Origin: Bacteroidota bacterium | GTDB lineage: Bacteria; Bacteroidota; Ignavibacteria; SZUA-365 | NCBI GenBank assembly: GCA_014860565.1 | Contig: JACZJN010000212.1 | Location: 1-49,866, forward strand | Reading direction: 5' to 3' | Length of the DNA stretch: 49,866 nucleotides | Shown here: piece after piece, positions 18,558-26,790 of the stretch | Layout: the number at the start of each line of letters is the position of its first letter | Numbering within the stretch: the first letter of the stretch is position 1 | Program-made: the position numbers and the translations under genes | The notes under the pieces: generated by a model | The model's database searches: none | What the model saw: the letters and a program-made list of their open reading frames with translations, nothing else | Told to the model about the DNA's origin: nothing

Positions 18558-19532
18558 TTACCGCGTACGGCTGCGGCCGCTGGAACCCGAAGAACTTGAC
18601 GAACCGGAACTGCTGCGTGAAGAGCCGCTGCTCGAACCACTGCTTCGCGAACCGGAGGAACCGCTGCTGCTGCGAGACGGCGGGGAGTAGCTGGGACGCG
18701 AAGAGGATCCGGAACTGCTGCGTCCGCTGGAAGGCGGCGAGTAGCTGCGTTCGCTCGAGCCGCTGCTGCTGCGTGAACGCGTGCTTTCAGAGGAACGGCT
18801 GCTGCCGGAACTTGAGCGCGGCGTTGTGCTCTCGTAACTGCGCGACCGCGTCGAGGAATTGTCATAGCTGCGTGTACGCGCGCTGTTCGATTCGCGTGTT
18901 CGCGTGTTCAGACGGTCGAACGATGTTCCTGTTGTAGAACGCGACCTCGTCGAGGAGGATCGGATTGTGCTGCTGCCGTCTGCCGAGCGTGTGACACCAC
19001 TGCTGCGTGACGCCGAACGCGAGGCGCTTCCCATGCGTGTGCGCGTGTCAACCGTACGTGAATTTCCGCCTGTGCGGATGCGCGTTCCATCGGTGCGTAC
19101 GGTGTAGCGAGAGTTCACGCCTCCATAATAGTACGATCCACCCCACCAGCCGCCGTAGCCGTGGTGATGTGAGCCCCAGTACCAGCCCGGGTTGTACCAG
19201 TAGGGATCCCAGTAATGATTGTAATAGCCCCAGTACGGAGGTGCATAGTAGTCGTAGTACCAGGGGTCGTAATATGCTGACCAGACGGATCCGAAGCGCA
19301 CAGGGTAGTAGAAGCTGAAATAGGTCCCTGAGCGGTCATACCCGTCATAGTAGTAGTTGTTGGTGACATTGTTGCCGCTGCTGTCGGCGTAGGATTCCGA
19401 ATAATCGGGATAATCGTACTCCTCGTAGCGCGGATAGTCGTCTCGCACGGTCAGCTGCGTGTAGCAGCCGGATGTCCCGAGCAGAACGACAGCCGAAGCC
19501 AGGGCTAGCAGGAGAGTAGTATTCCGTTTCAT
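18558..19532 (-). CDS. Lipoprotein with Tyr/Trp-rich and Arg/Ser-rich halves
   Basis: From the ATG at 19532 (GAGG 6-7 bases upstream; an earlier in-frame ATG at 19544 is unlikely) the leader ends in LLGTSGC, a lipobox-like site with Cys23. The mature protein has two compositionally extreme parts. Residues about 25-150 are packed with Tyr, Trp, Gly, Pro and Asp (YYDPWYYDYYAPPYWGYY). From about 160 the sequence becomes a long, basic Arg/Ser/Gly/Thr low-complexity tail (repeats of SSSGSS, SRS, RSS). Such tails are likely disordered and could bind polyanions or the cell wall. No family is recognised. It precedes the FadL/PorV-like gene by 24 bases and may be co-transcribed. Confidence 0.78.
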   Translation of the reverse strand: MKRNTTLLLALASAVVLLGTSGCYTQLTVRDDYPRYEEYDYPDYSESYADSSGNNVTNNYYYDGYDRSGTYFSFYYPVRFGSVWSAYYDPWYYDYYAPPYWGYYNHYWDPYWYNPGWYWGSHHHGYGGWWGGSYYYGGVNSRYTVRTDGTRIRTGGNSRTVDTRTRMGSASRSASRSSGVTRSADGSSTIRSSSTRSRSTTGTSFDRLNTRTRESNSARTRSYDNSSTRSRSYESTTPRSSSGSSRSSESTRSRSSSGSSERSYSPPSSGRSSSGSSSRPSYSPPSRSSSGSSGSRSSGSSSGSSRSSSGSSSSSGSSGRSRTR

Positions 19533-19797
19533 CACATACCTCATCGGTTCTCGTTTTATACGCTCAATAATAAACAACAACATTCGTGCCGAAAACGTGT
19601 CATTCCGGTGGATACGGAAAAACGCTTCCTACGGGGGAAAAATAATGTATTGCATATCAATGCGAAAAGAAAGGCTCTGTGTGGTGACCCCATGTGGAGA
19701 CACCCTGTGTACGTGGGAGGAACATCTGGAAGCAAAGCGGGGAAGCGAAGAATGCAGCGGATATGTTGGATAACAGACGTAACCCGGTTTCAGTGAT

Positions 19798-20574
19798 TTA
19801 CAGGTAACGGACGTACTGTATTCGGATTGCGCGGATGACTTTATCGTTGGAGAATTCGGAAGTGAGAAGATTCTTGAAGAGGATATCGACGTTGAAGCCG
19901 ATGTTGGTGGAAACGCGGACGCCTGTACCGAGCGATCCGTTCCAGAATCCGCGGCTGTTGCGGTCGTTGTCAAAGGCGAAATTGTACTCGATCAGCCATG
20001 AGACGATCGGACCGATCGATTTTTCCGCGCCAACATAGATATTCGGATCGAAATCGTCGTCATTGCGCTCAAGCGTGTAATTCGCCCCTCCATGGAAGCT
20101 GACGGTACCGTAAAACTGGTAATTTTTACTGGCTGCGACAAAAAAGCCGGGGCTTTTCATGACGTATTGACGCAGAAAGGGGACCCAGCCGTCATGTCCC
20201 TGCGAATCGAAGCCGACGACCACGGCCGGGTTGTACATGCTTTCTTCCATCACGCGGTAGCGCATGGACAGGCCGGGAAGATTGTCCCATGTGATGCCGC
20301 CGCTTCCGATAAGTCGTGTGCCGCCGAACGAAAGTCCGATGTTCAGGTTGGTCATCAAACCATAAGTAAAGCTGGCAAGTACACCGCCGTCCGGGTAGAG
20401 GTAGGTCTCGACTGCGCCCGCGGTAGCGGGAATGATCCCTGCGACGGGCATATCGACCAGGAACTGCGGATCGATATTTGCACGGTCACCTGCGGAACGC
20501 TGAGCGAGAGTGGGTATGGCGAGCAGAAGCAGAAATACTGCCAGCACGGCGCGCGTGAGAAAACTGCAATTCAT
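19798..20574 (-). CDS. Outer-membrane/secreted beta-barrel-like protein
   Basis: The start at 20574 gives MNCSFLTRAVLAVFLLLLAI followed by PTLAQ, a clear signal peptide; longer starts would run into fbp. The mature 230 residues have a barrel-like pattern: VETYLYPDGGVLASFTYGL, LNIGLSFGGTRLIGSG, NIYVGAEKSIGPIVSWLIEY, ending with AIRIQYVRYL. The opening section resembles YjbH-like or transporter-associated outer-membrane proteins (GxxNLxxGxSFGG-type strand), but no assignment is safe. It lies 10 bases after fbp, and so is probably the last gene of an anti-sigma/fbp/barrel transcript. The 265 bases beyond it (19533-19797) hold no recognised gene or hairpin. Confidence 0.75.
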   Translation of the reverse strand: MNCSFLTRAVLAVFLLLLAIPTLAQRSAGDRANIDPQFLVDMPVAGIIPATAGAVETYLYPDGGVLASFTYGLMTNLNIGLSFGGTRLIGSGGITWDNLPGLSMRYRVMEESMYNPAVVVGFDSQGHDGWVPFLRQYVMKSPGFFVAASKNYQFYGTVSFHGGANYTLERNDDDFDPNIYVGAEKSIGPIVSWLIEYNFAFDNDRNSRGFWNGSLGTGVRVSTNIGFNVDILFKNLLTSEFSNDKVIRAIRIQYVRYL

Positions 20575-20584
20575 GTGATTACTG

Positions 20585-21616
20585 CTACCGGGTTCCAGCG
20601 ATGAATGCTTCGGCGACGCGCACATCTTCTTCGCTGCCGAGAATGACCGGGGTGCGTTGGTGAATATCGTGCGGCTCGATTTCGAGGATGCGCCGGGATC
20701 CGTCGACGGCGCGTCCGCCTGCCTGTTCGATGATGTATGCCATCGGATTCGCTTCGTACAGGAGACGCAGTTTGCCGTTGGGATTGCTCTCGTCGGCTGG
20801 ATACGCGAATACTCCGCCGTACAGCAGGGTGCGATGCACGTCGGCGATCATGGAGCCGACGTAACGGGATTTGTAGGGGCGTCCGCTTTCGAAGTCAGGA
20901 GTCTGCAGATGTTCGATATACCGTCGGAAGCCATTGTCCCACAGCATGCGGTTTCCTTCGTTGACGCTGTAATAGCGTCCGCGTTTAGGGATGGTCATGT
21001 TGGGATGGGAGAGCAGAAAGGCACCGATAGTGGGATCGAGTGTGAATCCCTGCACGCCCTCTCCGGTCGTGAATACCATGATGGTGCTGGAGCCGTACAT
21101 GATATAGCCCGCTGCGACCTGTTTGTCACCTGATTGAACTACATCGGCTTCTGTGCCGCGTTCGCCGTCAGAGACACGATGGAAGATTGAAAAGATGGTG
21201 CCGATCGTGACGTTGACGTCGATGTTCGAGGAGCCGTCAAGCGGATCGAAAAGCATGGCATAATGCCCGCAAGGGAATTCCTCGGGAATCGGAATGATGG
21301 TCTCATTTTCTTCCGAGGCCATCACGCAGAGCTGACCACCGCTTTCCATGGCGTTAATGATCATCTGATTCGCAAACACGTCAAGCTTCTTGACATCCTC
21401 CCCATGCACGTTCGTCAGTGACGCACCGCCGAGAATATCCACCAGTCCCGCCCGGCGCACTTCGCGCGAAACGATTTTCGCGGCCAATGCGAGATTGCGC
21501 AGCAGCGTGGAAAATTCGCCGGTGGCATCGGGGTGTATACGCTCCATCTCCGCGATGTAGCGCTGGATGGTCATGATTCGGGCTTCGTCACCGGGAATGT
21601 ATGCACGATCGGGCAT
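20585..21616 (-). CDS. fbp: Fructose-1,6-bisphosphatase, class I
   Basis: The enzyme hydrolyses fructose 1,6-bisphosphate to fructose 6-phosphate, the committed step of gluconeogenesis, in the cytoplasm. The 343 residues carry the metal-binding signature FDPLDGSSNIDV (Asp124, Asp127), the upstream acidic MASEENE block and the substrate-binding SRYVGSMIADVHRTLLYGG region. The C-terminal block MAYIIEQAGGRAVDG is typical of class I. With methylmalonyl-CoA mutase in the same window, it fits growth on propionate-yielding substrates with gluconeogenesis (inference). The ATG at 21616 is the only start before the conserved part. It lies 27 bases after the anti-sigma-type gene. Confidence 0.97.
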   Translation of the reverse strand: MPDRAYIPGDEARIMTIQRYIAEMERIHPDATGEFSTLLRNLALAAKIVSREVRRAGLVDILGGASLTNVHGEDVKKLDVFANQMIINAMESGGQLCVMASEENETIIPIPEEFPCGHYAMLFDPLDGSSNIDVNVTIGTIFSIFHRVSDGERGTEADVVQSGDKQVAAGYIMYGSSTIMVFTTGEGVQGFTLDPTIGAFLLSHPNMTIPKRGRYYSVNEGNRMLWDNGFRRYIEHLQTPDFESGRPYKSRYVGSMIADVHRTLLYGGVFAYPADESNPNGKLRLLYEANPMAYIIEQAGGRAVDGSRRILEIEPHDIHQRTPVILGSEEDVRVAEAFIAGTR

Positions 21617-21643
21617 GTGATGATCCTGGGTTGATTGATGGTG

Positions 21644-22060
21644 TCAGGGAAATGAAGGCATGCGCCTGATGCTCAGGAAGACTTCCATCCCTGTTTCACC
21701 CTGGCGGAACTCGACGACGTCCATCATCGAGCGGATGATAAGCACCCCGCGGCCGCCTTCCTTGAGCAGATTGCTCTCCGCGAGCGGATCGGGCAGGTTG
21801 TCGGGAAAAAAGCCCACGCCTTCGTCGCGCACGGTGAAGTCGATGCGGTCATCGTAGCACGTGCAGCTGAGATGTACCAGCTTGTTGGGATCCGCCTTGT
21901 TCCCATGGATGATACCGTTGTTGACGACCTCGGTTATGGATATCATGATCCTGTCGAGGATCGACTCTTCGAGGTTCAGCGCATCGTTGAGTTCAAGCAC
22001 GAATGCCTCGACGACACGGATGTTCGATCGAACACTCGGAATACTGATGTCTTTTTTCAA
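21644..22060 (-). CDS. Anti-sigma-factor-type HATPase (RsbW/SpoIIAB-like)
   Basis: The whole 138-residue protein is one GHKL ATPase domain of the stand-alone serine kinase/anti-sigma type. The N box reads TEVVNNGIIHGN (Glu44, Asn47/48), the G1 box DEGVGF (79-84) and the G2 box GGRGVLIIR (102-110). Such proteins bind sigma factors or phosphorylate STAS anti-anti-sigma proteins in partner-switching signal paths, or in this phylum act with response-regulator phosphatases. No STAS or PP2C partner lies within the window, so its target is unknown. It sits directly ahead of fbp. Confidence 0.93.
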   Translation of the reverse strand: MKKDISIPSVRSNIRVVEAFVLELNDALNLEESILDRIMISITEVVNNGIIHGNKADPNKLVHLSCTCYDDRIDFTVRDEGVGFFPDNLPDPLAESNLLKEGGRGVLIIRSMMDVVEFRQGETGMEVFLSIRRMPSFP

Positions 22061-22133
22061 TACGGCGTCGCTCAGTTGGTGGGTCTCCTGCTAAGACGCG
22101 GTGAATTCGGGAATGTAAAGTAGGGAATCCAGC

Positions 22134-24059
22134 TCATAGATTCCAGAACACCCGCAACGATACATTCGGGGTCACCCGGGATGCGCTTTCATTTTCCGAG
22201 GTGAACTGATACCAGCCCTCGGCGAGAATATCGGTCGCCGGAGAGAGACGCAACCGCATGCTGGCGGTCGGACCGTAGCTGCGCAGTGTTCCTGCCTCCT
22301 TGCGGGTGAGTCCGTCATACCCGTACCGGCGCTGCTCGAAGAAACGGAAACCGAGCGCGGCCCGTACCTGTTCGCCAAGGCGGAGCAGCGAAAGAGAGAA
22401 CGTGCGCTCGTCGAAATACTGCAGAGGCCGGAGGGTGAAAGCCGACCAGCGCAGTTCGCCGCGTTCGTAGAAACGGAAATGCACCTGTGCTTCTGCCCAG
22501 ATCACACCACCAACACGCAGCAGTGTCGAATCGCTCACCGTGAGCTGGCGAAGGGAGAAACTGCGCTGCGACTGCCCGGCTGTTTCGAAATCGTAGACTG
22601 TGTAGTTCGCCACGACTTCGGCGGCATTGCGACTGACGAATGACGGTCCCAACCGCAGCTCGGTCGCGGGTGAAAGCCGGATGACGCGGTTCCACGTATT
22701 GTTCGCCGAGCGCTCGGCGAAGATGAATACGGTGTGGCGAAGGTTGACATCGCCGGCCAACGAGGCGTGGAAGACGGGGCTGAATCGATGCGCCCACCGC
22801 AGTCCGGCGAGCACAAAGAGTTCGTCGCGGTCGTCATAGTTTTCCTCACTCGGCGTATCGTACTGCATTTTTACGGTCGAAGCCGAGAGCCACAGTGTAT
22901 CGCGCGCTGTCAGCGCGTGCGAAAGCTGCAGGCCGAGCTGCGCCTGTTCGATAGCGTTGTTCTTCTGCTGCTCGAGCGCCTGCTGGCGAGTAAAGGCTGT
23001 GGGATTTGCGCCGTCGAAAGTGTTGATCTCATGCACCTCCTCGCGCTCGTTGAGTTCCATCCGCAGTTCCCCCTTCGTCCCGCTTCTGTCGTCGTACAGG
23101 AGCTGCAGGTTTCCGTTGAGGCGGAACTCGCTGATGTCGGCGTCGAAAAACGGGATGGCGTCGTCAGGATTTCGCTGCGGACGCATCCGGGTGATGTCGC
23201 GCTGGGTGAGGTCGATGCTTGCGGCCAGGCGCAGCGGATCGGTCATTTGATACTGCAGCGCATTGCTCAGCGTGACGATACGTTCATCGCGGGATTCGAT
23301 TGGGAAGGCTACGCCCCGGCTGGCCTCGAGCGAGGAATCGTACGGGAGGTAGAACTCCCGCCGCACGGAGCGAAACAGCAGCTGCGTGCGGTTGAGTCCT
23401 TCTTCCGCGAAACGCGCGAAGAAATCCGCCGAACCGCGATGTTCCTGCTGGAAGCGCGGATCGATGTACTCGGCCGAGGAATATAGCTCCGCTTGTGCGG
23501 CCGTGCGCCCGATGGTCAGATCCTGCAGCCGGGCAGTCGCGGCATACATGAAGCCCCGGTCTTCAATTCCCTGCTGATTATCGATACTCACGCCGGCCAT
23601 GGGCGCAACCTGAACCTCGGGAATGGGGGTCCAGCGCGCGCCCAGCAAGGCTTTGTTGGTGGAAAGATCGTTTAATGCCAGCGCACGATTGTCTGAGAAA
23701 ATGAAGGAAGAAAAAGATGCGGTGAGCGCCACCTGTTCCGACAGGTCATGTTCGGCGCCAAGGTTGAGGCTTTGCTCGTCCTTCACCGTGCTGCGGTCGG
23801 TGCGGATCAGCGTACGCTGAAAGCGTTCGTCTGCGCTGATGCGCCAAGGGGTGGCGTCCGTGCGCCAGCTTCCGCCGAAGTCCCAAAGATACGTATTGAC
23901 GTTGCGTTCGAAGCCGAAAGAGAGGAGGCCGGGTCCGGCGAGCGCCGCGCTGCTGTCGGCGGGCTGGGGTTCCGGCGGAACGATCTGCGCATGGATGGCC
24001 GGTGCAGTGGCGGCGAAGTGCAGCACGATTATCAGCAGAAATGCATGATGGATGCGCAT
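22134..24059 (-). CDS. Large outer-membrane beta-barrel protein of unknown function
   Basis: The ATG at 24059 gives a signal peptide (MRIHHAFLLIIVLHFAATAP, then AIHAQ); an earlier ATG at 24095 would overlap the preceding gene. The 641-residue product has a short Pro/Ser linker, then SFGFERNVNTYLWDFGGSWR and an unbroken run of amphipathic strands to the C-terminus, which ends VTPNVSLRVFWNL. No plug domain or family motif is recognised. It could be a structural partner for the FN3 lipoprotein encoded just upstream (11-base gap), since a lipoprotein/barrel pair is a common arrangement. Substrate unknown. Confidence 0.78.
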   Translation of the reverse strand: MRIHHAFLLIIVLHFAATAPAIHAQIVPPEPQPADSSAALAGPGLLSFGFERNVNTYLWDFGGSWRTDATPWRISADERFQRTLIRTDRSTVKDEQSLNLGAEHDLSEQVALTASFSSFIFSDNRALALNDLSTNKALLGARWTPIPEVQVAPMAGVSIDNQQGIEDRGFMYAATARLQDLTIGRTAAQAELYSSAEYIDPRFQQEHRGSADFFARFAEEGLNRTQLLFRSVRREFYLPYDSSLEASRGVAFPIESRDERIVTLSNALQYQMTDPLRLAASIDLTQRDITRMRPQRNPDDAIPFFDADISEFRLNGNLQLLYDDRSGTKGELRMELNEREEVHEINTFDGANPTAFTRQQALEQQKNNAIEQAQLGLQLSHALTARDTLWLSASTVKMQYDTPSEENYDDRDELFVLAGLRWAHRFSPVFHASLAGDVNLRHTVFIFAERSANNTWNRVIRLSPATELRLGPSFVSRNAAEVVANYTVYDFETAGQSQRSFSLRQLTVSDSTLLRVGGVIWAEAQVHFRFYERGELRWSAFTLRPLQYFDERTFSLSLLRLGEQVRAALGFRFFEQRRYGYDGLTRKEAGTLRSYGPTASMRLRLSPATDILAEGWYQFTSENESASRVTPNVSLRVFWNL

Positions 24060-24070
24060 GCCGCTCCGGG

Positions 24071-25090
24071 TCAGTTGCGTATCTGGAAACGCCATGCGTC
24101 GGAGATGCCGTTGGGTTTTCCGTTTGCGGCGGTGACCGAGGAGGCGCGCCAGTAGTAGGTCCCTCCTGCGCTGAGCGGAGTGCCCGTATAGCGGAATGAA
24201 AGGGTGTCGCTTCCAACGGCAGGAACGATCTGCGACCAGACTTGTCCCGTGTTTTCTGCAACCGACACGGTCAACAGATATGCCGCCGCCTCGGACACGC
24301 GCAGCCAGCGGAAAAGCGGATAGGCCTCGGCACTGCCGTTTTCCGAAGGGGAGATCAGCACGGGACGCGAGGCGATGTAATCCGCGGCGACCGGGGAGAG
24401 TTCGCTTTCGAGTCCGCCGCGGTCCACAGCCGTTACACCGTAGTAATAGCCGCGTCCGATCTGCGAGACGGAAAGATCGTCGTAATACGCCGCCGTGCTC
24501 TCGGCAATGAGCGCCGTGGGATCGGCCTTATCGAGAGGAATTTCAGATCGATAGATCCGGTACCCTGCAAGATCGGCTTCGTCGACACTGCTCCACTCGA
24601 GCCGCATCATGCGCCGGACGCCGTCGTTGAAACCATTCACGTTGCATTCGAGCGGAGAATCCGGGGGATAGACATTGCGTGCGCGCGCCGACACCGTGTC
24701 GGATGGCGCGCTTTCGTTGCCGCTTTCGTCATACGCGGTCACGAAGAAGGTGTAGGTGGAATCGTAGCTTCGCTGTTCGTCGACGTAATAGAAAACCGTG
24801 ACGGTATCGACGGCGGTATAGCGGGCGGGGTCTCCCTCTTCCGCGCGATAAACGATGTAACCGCGCAGGTCGAGCTCCTTGTTCGTGATCCAGCTGATGA
24901 AGATGTAGCCGTCGCGCGCGCCCTCGACGAGGAGTCCCGCCGGCGGCAGCGGGGCGATTTCATCCGGACTCGGATCGACGATGCGTTCACGTTCGCAGGC
25001 GGTGACGAGCACGAGCACGAGCACGAGCACGGGCATGAACACGAGCACGAGGCGGCGGTACGGCAATATTTCGTGGAGGATGGAGTGCAT
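24071..25090 (-). CDS. Lipoprotein with fibronectin type III-like domains
   Basis: The 339-residue protein has a lipobox LVTAC with Cys32. Its hydrophobic core is the remarkable run VLVLVLVLV, encoded by hexanucleotide repeats at 25005-25050. Two or three fibronectin type III-like modules follow: about 45-140 with GYIVYRAEEGDPARYT and YTFFVTAYDESGNESAPSD, about 150-240 with LAGYRIYRSEIPLDKADPTA and YYYGVTAVDRGGLESELSP, and a last beta module ending GTYYWRASSV. These usually mediate adhesion or complex formation on the cell surface. The gene is 11 bases upstream of a large barrel gene, so a surface complex is likely. A 19-base palindrome lies 16 bases upstream of its start. Confidence 0.85.
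   Translation of the reverse strand: MHSILHEILPYRRLVLVFMPVLVLVLVLVTACERERIVDPSPDEIAPLPPAGLLVEGARDGYIFISWITNKELDLRGYIVYRAEEGDPARYTAVDTVTVFYYVDEQRSYDSTYTFFVTAYDESGNESAPSDTVSARARNVYPPDSPLECNVNGFNDGVRRMMRLEWSSVDEADLAGYRIYRSEIPLDKADPTALIAESTAAYYDDLSVSQIGRGYYYGVTAVDRGGLESELSPVAADYIASRPVLISPSENGSAEAYPLFRWLRVSEAAAYLLTVSVAENTGQVWSQIVPAVGSDTLSFRYTGTPLSAGGTYYWRASSVTAANGKPNGISDAWRFQIRN
25005..25050 (-). repeat. Hexanucleotide repeat in lipoprotein leader
   Basis: About four copies of ACGAGC (25005-25030), then an imperfect unit, then a further copy and a half (25040-25050). The coding strand reads CTCGTG, giving alternating Val and Leu. Loss or gain of a unit keeps the frame but changes signal-peptide core length. 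Confidence 0.8.
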
Positions 25091-25105
25091 CGGTGAAGGA
25101 ATTTC

Positions 25106-25124
25106 CGTATGTGGATAACATACG
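25106..25124. promoter_or_regulatory. Palindrome containing a DnaA-box sequence
   Basis: CGTATGT (25106-25112) and ACATACG (25118-25124) form a perfect 7-bp inverted repeat around GGATA. The complement of 25110-25118 is exactly TTATCCACA. It lies 16-34 bases upstream of the FN3 lipoprotein start and may be an operator; the DnaA match may be chance. Confidence 0.4.
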
Positions 25125-25183
25125 TTTCCGCTGGGAGATGCGAAAGGGGTAAAACGTGGAAGGAGAGGGTTGAGGAGAGCGCT

Positions 25184-26689
25184 CTAACTAAGCTGGAGCA
25201 GTAGTGCTGCGAGTGTGACGGCGATGACGGTGGAGACGAGGTTCACGACGTCGTTGCGCAGCCAGGGAAGTCCTCGCAGGCGTAGCGCGGGGGCGTCGCA
25301 ATGCATGGGCTTTTCCGTGTCCTTGCCGCAGACCGTGCAGCGGTACTGCGCCTGCACCGTAGCGCCGAGTACGCTGTCGATGAGGCTGCCCAGCGCGCCG
25401 AAGACGACAATGGCGATGAACTGCCGTGGGGAGAGCGGGATGAACAGAAGGACTGGGAGCGTGACGATCGTGGCACCAGCAACGCCGCCAAGCGAACCGG
25501 TGAGGGAGATGCCGCCGGAAGTGCCGGGGGGAACGCGGCGCCCGCTGAGCACACTGCGCGGCTGGCGATGCGCGAGTACGCCAATCTCTGTGCCCCAGGT
25601 GTCGGCGGTGACTACGGCGACAGCCACGAGAGAAAGCAGGTACAGGCGCTCGTCCCCGGTGAAATGCCAGATCAGCGCCAGCGCACCGACGATAGCGCCG
25701 TTTGCGGCGACCTGTCCGGCATCGCGGTTGCCGCTTTTTTCGAACATGCTTTCGAACGGTGCCTTCTGCCGCTTCCGCCACTTTGAAAGAAGGCTCGACA
25801 GGATGAAAAACACGAATATGGGCAGCGTCCATTGCCACCCACCAATGCCGAAAATGATCGTGGCCAACAGAAAGGTCGCGACCGCACCCGATGGCTGCAG
25901 CATGCGCGCGGCATGGGCGGCGGCGGCGATTGCGAGTCCGAGTCCGGCGCCCGCGGCGAAACGCAGCGCGTCGGCTTCCACGCCGGAAACGAAACAGATG
26001 TGCAGCGCCGCGGCGGTCATGAGGGGAACGGTGAGATTATCGAGTCCGCGAGAGGATGTCGCCTCCCAGCCGGTGACAAAGAGCGTGATGGCGGCGAGCG
26101 CAGCAACGACGGCTGCCGGGTACGCAGCGAAAAAACGGCCGAAGGCGAGTCCGCTGCTGTCGTAGACAAGAAGTGCCGCCAAAAGCGCAGTCAGACTTCC
26201 AAGTGCCATGGCTGCCGAACCTTGTACACTCTTATGATCGGAGGTGACGCGAAAGAGGCGGGGCTTCCGCACGGACTCCCCGACAATTCCCGCGGCGGCG
26301 TCGCCAATGGCCATGACCATGATCGAGGCGACGACGAGATCAGGGGAGGAACTCCAGAACGGTGCCGCGAGCAGCAGCAGTGCCAGTGGATAGTATACCG
26401 TACCAAAGGACTTCCGCTCGGTATGATGCACCGCCTTGAGCCAGCCGCGCGCATACGCAGCTGCGTTGACGGCTACAAAGAGCGCAGCAATGAGCATGAC
26501 CGCACCGGCATGCGGAAAAAACGGTGGTGCAAAAAAAATCACCAGGCCCGTTGCGACATGCACGGTCTTGCGAGTCACCTCGTCGGGCCAGCCGAACAAC
26601 CGCCGTGCAGCTTCGCTCAGCACGAGCAACGCAAGAATCGCTGCAGCGAGTATCCCGAGACGTACGAGATCTGTTGTGGTGATGATCAT
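25184..26689 (-). CDS. Fused phytol/dolichol-kinase-like and DUF92 (VTE6-like) membrane protein
   Basis: The 501-residue integral membrane protein joins two families. The N-terminal part (about 1-200) resembles the phytol kinase/dolichol kinase/cytidylyltransferase-like group, with RKTVHVATGLVIFFAPP, the FGTVYYPLALLLLAAPF block and MAIGDAAAGIVGESV with the G-D-x-x-A motif. The C-terminal part (about 250-501) is DUF92, showing TADTWGTEIG, GTSGGISLTGSLGGVAGA, a C-x-x-C...H-C cluster (CTVCGKDTEKPMHCD) and LPWLRNDVVNLVST. In plants the two families (VTE5 and VTE6) phosphorylate phytol and phytyl phosphate in sequence. A fused pair suggests consecutive phosphorylation of an isoprenoid alcohol, but the substrate here is unknown. 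At least ten hydrophobic helices are visible. Confidence 0.85.
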   Translation of the reverse strand: MIITTTDLVRLGILAAAILALLVLSEAARRLFGWPDEVTRKTVHVATGLVIFFAPPFFPHAGAVMLIAALFVAVNAAAYARGWLKAVHHTERKSFGTVYYPLALLLLAAPFWSSSPDLVVASIMVMAIGDAAAGIVGESVRKPRLFRVTSDHKSVQGSAAMALGSLTALLAALLVYDSSGLAFGRFFAAYPAAVVAALAAITLFVTGWEATSSRGLDNLTVPLMTAAALHICFVSGVEADALRFAAGAGLGLAIAAAAHAARMLQPSGAVATFLLATIIFGIGGWQWTLPIFVFFILSSLLSKWRKRQKAPFESMFEKSGNRDAGQVAANGAIVGALALIWHFTGDERLYLLSLVAVAVVTADTWGTEIGVLAHRQPRSVLSGRRVPPGTSGGISLTGSLGGVAGATIVTLPVLLFIPLSPRQFIAIVVFGALGSLIDSVLGATVQAQYRCTVCGKDTEKPMHCDAPALRLRGLPWLRNDVVNLVSTVIAVTLAALLLQLS

Positions 26690-26721
26690 GGGGAAGGAGG
26701 AACGCGGATAGAACCGATGAG

Positions 26722-26790
26722 ACGGATTTTCACGGATGGATTTCTGAAAAACCCATCCGTGTCAATCCGTACGATCCGTCACATCCGTGT
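26722..26790. repeat. ATCCGT-type interspersed repeat cluster
   Basis: ATCCGT occurs at 26755, 26765, 26774 and 26783, a period of 9-10 bases. Its complement ACGGAT occurs at 26722 and 26732. CACGGATGG (26731-26739) pairs with CCATCCGTG (26753-26761) as a 9-bp hairpin. No T-run follows, so it is not an ordinary terminator. A related word recurs at 40281-40300. Confidence 0.75.
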
